This document shows positions 61,271 through 64,000 of a DNA stretch of 64,000 nucleotides, one piece after another. Source of the DNA: Rhizobium etli 8C-3 (GTDB lineage: Bacteria > Pseudomonadota > Alphaproteobacteria > Rhizobiales > Rhizobiaceae). Made by a program: the position numbers and the translations under genes. The notes under the pieces were generated by a model that saw only the letters and a program-made list of their open reading frames with translations, was not told the origin of the DNA and made no database searches. The first letter of the stretch is position 1; each line of letters begins with the position of its first letter. The stretch covers positions 372,001 to 436,000 of the forward strand of contig NZ_CP017244.1 in the NCBI RefSeq assembly GCF_001908375.1, given 5' to 3'.

Positions 61271-62578
61271 ATGACACTGGATCTGTCGACATATGCCGAA
61301 GACCACGGCATCAAATATTTCATGATCAGCTTTACCGATCTATTTGGAGGCCAGCGCGCCAAGCTGGTGCCGGCCGAAGCGATCGCAGACATGCAAAGAG
61401 ACGGCGCGGGTTTTGCGGGCTTTGCCACCTGGCTCGATCTGACGCCTGCCCATCCCGATCTTTTTGCCATTCCCGACGCATCCTCGGTCATCCAGCTTCC
61501 GTGGAAAAAGGATGTGGCCTGGGTCGCAGCCGACTGCGTCATGGAAGATCAACCAGTCGAGCAGGCTCCCCGGGTTCTTCTCAAGAGACTGATTGGCGAA
61601 GCTGAAAAGGCCGGCCTGCGCGTCAAGACCGGCGTCGAGCCGGAATTCTTCCTGATCTCGCCAGATGGTTCGAAGATTTCCGACGAGTTCGATAACGCCG
61701 AAAAGCCCTGCTATGATCAGCAGGCTGTCATGCGCCGCTACGACGTCATCGCCGAGATCTGCGACTGCATGCTGAAACTGGGCTGGAAGCCGTATCAGAA
61801 CGATCACGAGGATGCCAACGGCCAGTTCGAGATGAATTGGGAATATGACGACGCGCTGCAAACGGCAGACAAGCATTCCTTCTTCAAATTCATGGTGAAG
61901 TCGGTTGCCGAGAAACACGGTCTTCGCGCCACCTTCATGCCAAAGCCCTTCAAGGGCCTGACCGGCAACGGCTGCCATGCCCATATCTCCGTCTGGGACC
62001 TGGAGGGTAGAAACAATGCGTTTGCCGACAAGGCAATGCCGTTTGGTCTTTCCGCCAAGGGCAAGACTTTTCTCGGAGGCATCATGAAACATGCCTCGGC
62101 ACTGGCCGCGGTGACCAATCCGACTGTCAATTCCTACAAGCGTATCAACGCGCCGCGGACGATCTCCGGTGCAACCTGGGCGCCGAACACGGTGACTTGG
62201 ACGGGCAACAACCGCACTCATATGGTGCGCGTGCCAGGTCCCGGCCGCTTCGAGTTACGGCTGCCCGACGGTGCCGTCAATCCCTATCTGCTACAGGCGA
62301 TCATCATCGCGGCGGGGCTTTCTGGCCTTCGCAGCAACGCCGACCCGGGCCCGCATCACGATATCGACATGTATCGCGACGGGCATAGCTTGACCGATGC
62401 TCCCAAACTGCCGCTCAATCTGTTGGATGCACTTCGCGAATACGAAAAAGATACCGAACTGCAAGCTGCCCTCGGTGCCGAATTCTCGGCGGCCTATCTG
62501 AAGCTAAAGCAGGGCGAGTGGAACACCTATTGCTCGCAGTTTACCGCCTGGGAGCATGAAACGACCCTCGACGTGTGA
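61271..62578 (+). CDS. glnT: Gamma-glutamylmethylamide synthetase / type III glutamine synthetase-like GlnT
   Basis: 435 aa glutamine-synthetase fold. ATP and metal motifs: VKTGVEPEFFLIS, NDHEDANGQFEMNW, HGLRATFMPKPF, GNGCHAHISVWD, and NRTHMVRVPGPGRFELRLPDG. It closely resembles rhizobial GlnT; homologues in roseobacters and methylotrophs are GmaS, which makes gamma-glutamylmethylamide from methylamine, glutamate and ATP. With glxBCD and the sox/mgd genes adjacent, the GmaS role is the better reading. The ATG at 61271 follows AGGGGAATGAC. Confidence 0.9.
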   Translation: MTLDLSTYAEDHGIKYFMISFTDLFGGQRAKLVPAEAIADMQRDGAGFAGFATWLDLTPAHPDLFAIPDASSVIQLPWKKDVAWVAADCVMEDQPVEQAPRVLLKRLIGEAEKAGLRVKTGVEPEFFLISPDGSKISDEFDNAEKPCYDQQAVMRRYDVIAEICDCMLKLGWKPYQNDHEDANGQFEMNWEYDDALQTADKHSFFKFMVKSVAEKHGLRATFMPKPFKGLTGNGCHAHISVWDLEGRNNAFADKAMPFGLSAKGKTFLGGIMKHASALAAVTNPTVNSYKRINAPRTISGATWAPNTVTWTGNNRTHMVRVPGPGRFELRLPDGAVNPYLLQAIIIAAGLSGLRSNADPGPHHDIDMYRDGHSLTDAPKLPLNLLDALREYEKDTELQAALGAEFSAAYLKLKQGEWNTYCSQFTAWEHETTLDV

Positions 62579-62634
62579 TATTTCACCGCTGTCCTTCGCG
62601 GCCCCCCGCGTTGCGCACTGCAAGAGAGCCTGCC

Positions 62635-63519
62635 ATGACGCAATTCATTCTGACGGTCACCTGCAAATCAACGCGCGGCATCGTGGCCGCCTTATCCGGT
62701 TACCTGGCGGACGCGGGCTGCAATATCATCGACTCGTCCCAATTTGACGATCTCGATACCGGTCTCTTTTTCATGCGTGTCAGCTTCCTGTCGGAAGAGG
62801 GAGAGGGCCTTGCAGCGCTTGGCGAAGGTCTACGGCCGATCGCCGCAAAGTTCAAAATGGACGCTAAGATCCACGATGGCTCGCGCCGCATGAAGGTCAC
62901 GCTGATGGTCTCACGTTTCGGCCATTGCCTCAACGATCTTCTCTATCGCTGGAAAATCGGCGCGCTGCCGATCGATATCGTCGGCGTCATATCCAACCAT
63001 TTCGACTACCAGAAAGTGGTGGTCAATCATGATATACCGTTCCATCATATTCCGGTGACCAGCGAGAACAAGCCGCAGGCCGAAGCCAGGATCATGGACC
63101 TGGTGGAAGCAAGCGGCACTGACCTCATCGTGCTCGCACGCTACATGCAGATCCTGTCTGATCGGATGTGCACAGAGATGTCAGGCAAGATCATCAATAT
63201 CCACCACTCCTTCCTGCCGAGCTTCAAGGGCGCCAATCCGTACAAGCAGGCCTACGGTCGCGGCGTGAAGCTGATCGGCGCAACGGCTCATTATGTTACC
63301 GCAGACCTTGACGAAGGCCCTATCATCGAACAGGACACTGTGCGCGTCACCCATGCCCAGAGCCCTGAAGATTACGTGTCGCTAGGCCGCGACGTCGAGG
63401 CGCAGGTTCTGGCGCGCGCCATACACGCGCACATCCATCGCCGCACCTTCATCAACGGCAACCGCACGATCGTCTTTCCGCCAAGCCCGGGGAGCTACGC
63501 GTCCGAGCGCATGGGGTAA
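62635..63519 (+). CDS. purU: Formyltetrahydrofolate deformylase
   Basis: 294 aa. N-terminal ACT domain (about 1-85, opening TQFILTVTCKSTRGIVAAL) and a formyltransferase-like catalytic domain with the N-H-D active site: NIHHSFLPSFKGANPY and the later AHYVTADLDEGPIIEQD. It hydrolyses 10-formyl-THF to formate and THF, removing one-carbon units delivered by N-demethylation. The ATG at 62635 comes after AGAGCCTGCC, a weak site. The usual partner folD is not present before the window ends. Confidence 0.94.
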   Translation: MTQFILTVTCKSTRGIVAALSGYLADAGCNIIDSSQFDDLDTGLFFMRVSFLSEEGEGLAALGEGLRPIAAKFKMDAKIHDGSRRMKVTLMVSRFGHCLNDLLYRWKIGALPIDIVGVISNHFDYQKVVVNHDIPFHHIPVTSENKPQAEARIMDLVEASGTDLIVLARYMQILSDRMCTEMSGKIINIHHSFLPSFKGANPYKQAYGRGVKLIGATAHYVTADLDEGPIIEQDTVRVTHAQSPEDYVSLGRDVEAQVLARAIHAHIHRRTFINGNRTIVFPPSPGSYASERMG

Positions 63520-63639
63520 AATACGGCGTGCCCAATGGCGCGGCCACCATGGCAATTGCCCAACCCCGAAGTATCGGTAGGCCATAATATGGTGTTGTCG
63601 ATCCAGGGCGACGATCTCACTCGGTGAGGCGGTTTTTGA

Positions 63640-63921
63640 ACGAATCCCGTTCCATGGCAAGGCGGTCTTGAGCGGGAAGGGGCTCTCATGCTGGGGCCCG
63701 AGCGCATTCGGCTATCGCGTCATGATGGCAGCGGCGGTCTTAGCGCGACCGTCAGAGACATCACCTTCCTAGGAAATAATATTCATGTGGCAACGGCTAC
63801 GGCCGCCGGTGAAGCCTTGTCGGTGCGATTGCCATTCGGGCATGAGGCAATGGCCGGTCTGAGCCCAGGGGACCGCGTTCATCTCGCATTCGGCCCCGGC
63901 GCTGCGCACGTGTTCTGTTGA
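63640..63921 (+). pseudogene. TOBE-domain remnant of a PotA-like ABC ATPase
   Basis: The frame from 63640 to the TGA at 63921 encodes about 93 residues, with an ATG at 63688. The part GPERIRLSRHDGSGGLSATV followed by RDITFLGNNIHV and LSPGDRVHLAF is the C-terminal TOBE_2 domain of spermidine/putrescine-type ABC ATPases. No Walker or signature motifs occur upstream, where purU ends at 63519. It is best read as the leftover 3' end of a deleted ATPase gene, though a free-standing small TOBE protein is possible. Confidence 0.65.
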
Positions 63922-63933
63922 GCTAGAAGCCGG

Positions 63934-64000
63934 ATGATAGAACCTCTTTCCGTCGACGTCTGGACCCGTCATTCGACACTGATCTTCCGATTTCCAACAG
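63934..64000 (+). CDS. Possible start of another gene, cut by window edge
   Basis: An ATG 12 bases after the TOBE remnant opens a frame MIEPLSVDVWTRHSTLIFRF that runs off the window. An ABC permease would be expected after an ATPase, but these 22 residues do not allow a family call and the ribosome-binding site is weak. Confidence 0.3.
   Translation, partial: MIEPLSVDVWTRHSTLIFRFPT

Overview
The window looks like a piece of a Rhizobiaceae replicon (Rhizobium, Sinorhizobium or Agrobacterium type alphaproteobacterium), probably accessory in character. The grounds are GC-rich coding with short intergenic gaps, carnitine, polyol and methylamine catabolic genes in rhizobial arrangement, several promoters that fit the alphaproteobacterial EcfG general-stress consensus, and a small RNA with an exposed anti-Shine-Dalgarno loop. 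I see no rRNA, tRNA, CRISPR array or intact insertion sequence.

Layout. 1-4.5 kb: a carnitine degradation unit on the minus strand (acyl-CoA dehydrogenase fragment, carnitine dehydrogenase fused to a thioesterase, beta-keto acid cleavage enzyme), a divergent GlxA/CdhR-type regulator and a LysR regulator. 4.5-10 kb: an EamA exporter, a complete TRAP transporter (DctP-Q-M), acylphosphatase and a small unknown protein. 10.4-15.2 kb: an XRE regulator, a winged-helix/TolB-like/TPR regulator, a 72-aa orphan peptide, a YcaO enzyme, its TfuA partner and an 85-aa orphan protein. This is a candidate backbone-modifying (thioamide- or azoline-type) RiPP system and is the least described part of the window. 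16-24 kb: PfkB kinase, sugar ABC transporter without its own ATPase, GntR regulator and DapA-family aldolase, then an epimerase and a glycosyltransferase. 24.4-25.5 kb: a lone response regulator and two predicted small RNAs. 26-28.8 kb: cupin, tautomerase, SDR and LysR. 29-33 kb: small stress genes, with four EcfG-like promoters in less than 3 kb. 33.2-49.3 kb: a polyol utilisation locus built as two divergent operons around an AraC regulator. 49.7-51.3 kb: phosphoethanolamine transferase. 51.8-63.5 kb: soxBDAG-like genes, a GlxA-type regulator, glxBCD, glnT/gmaS and purU.

How the genes fit together. The two ends of the window both handle methylated amines. Carnitine degradation at the left end leads to glycine betaine and eventually sarcosine. 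The right end holds a heterotetrameric sarcosine oxidase or N-methylglutamate dehydrogenase, the three-subunit N-methylglutamate synthase, gamma-glutamylmethylamide synthetase and formyl-THF deformylase, which together match the N-methylglutamate route for methylamine. The central polyol locus has a periplasmic binding protein, two permeases, an ATPase and a DUF2160-like small protein for uptake; several dehydrogenases (galactitol-like SDR, ribitol dehydrogenase, MDR) to oxidise polyols to ketoses; a ketose 3-epimerase; D-tagatose kinase; and a PF08013 protein expected to take tagatose 6-phosphate to fructose 6-phosphate. A second PfkB kinase and an undescribed aldolase-like protein suggest a further branch.

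Starts were chosen by eye from ribosome-binding sites and family alignment from memory; no database search was run.
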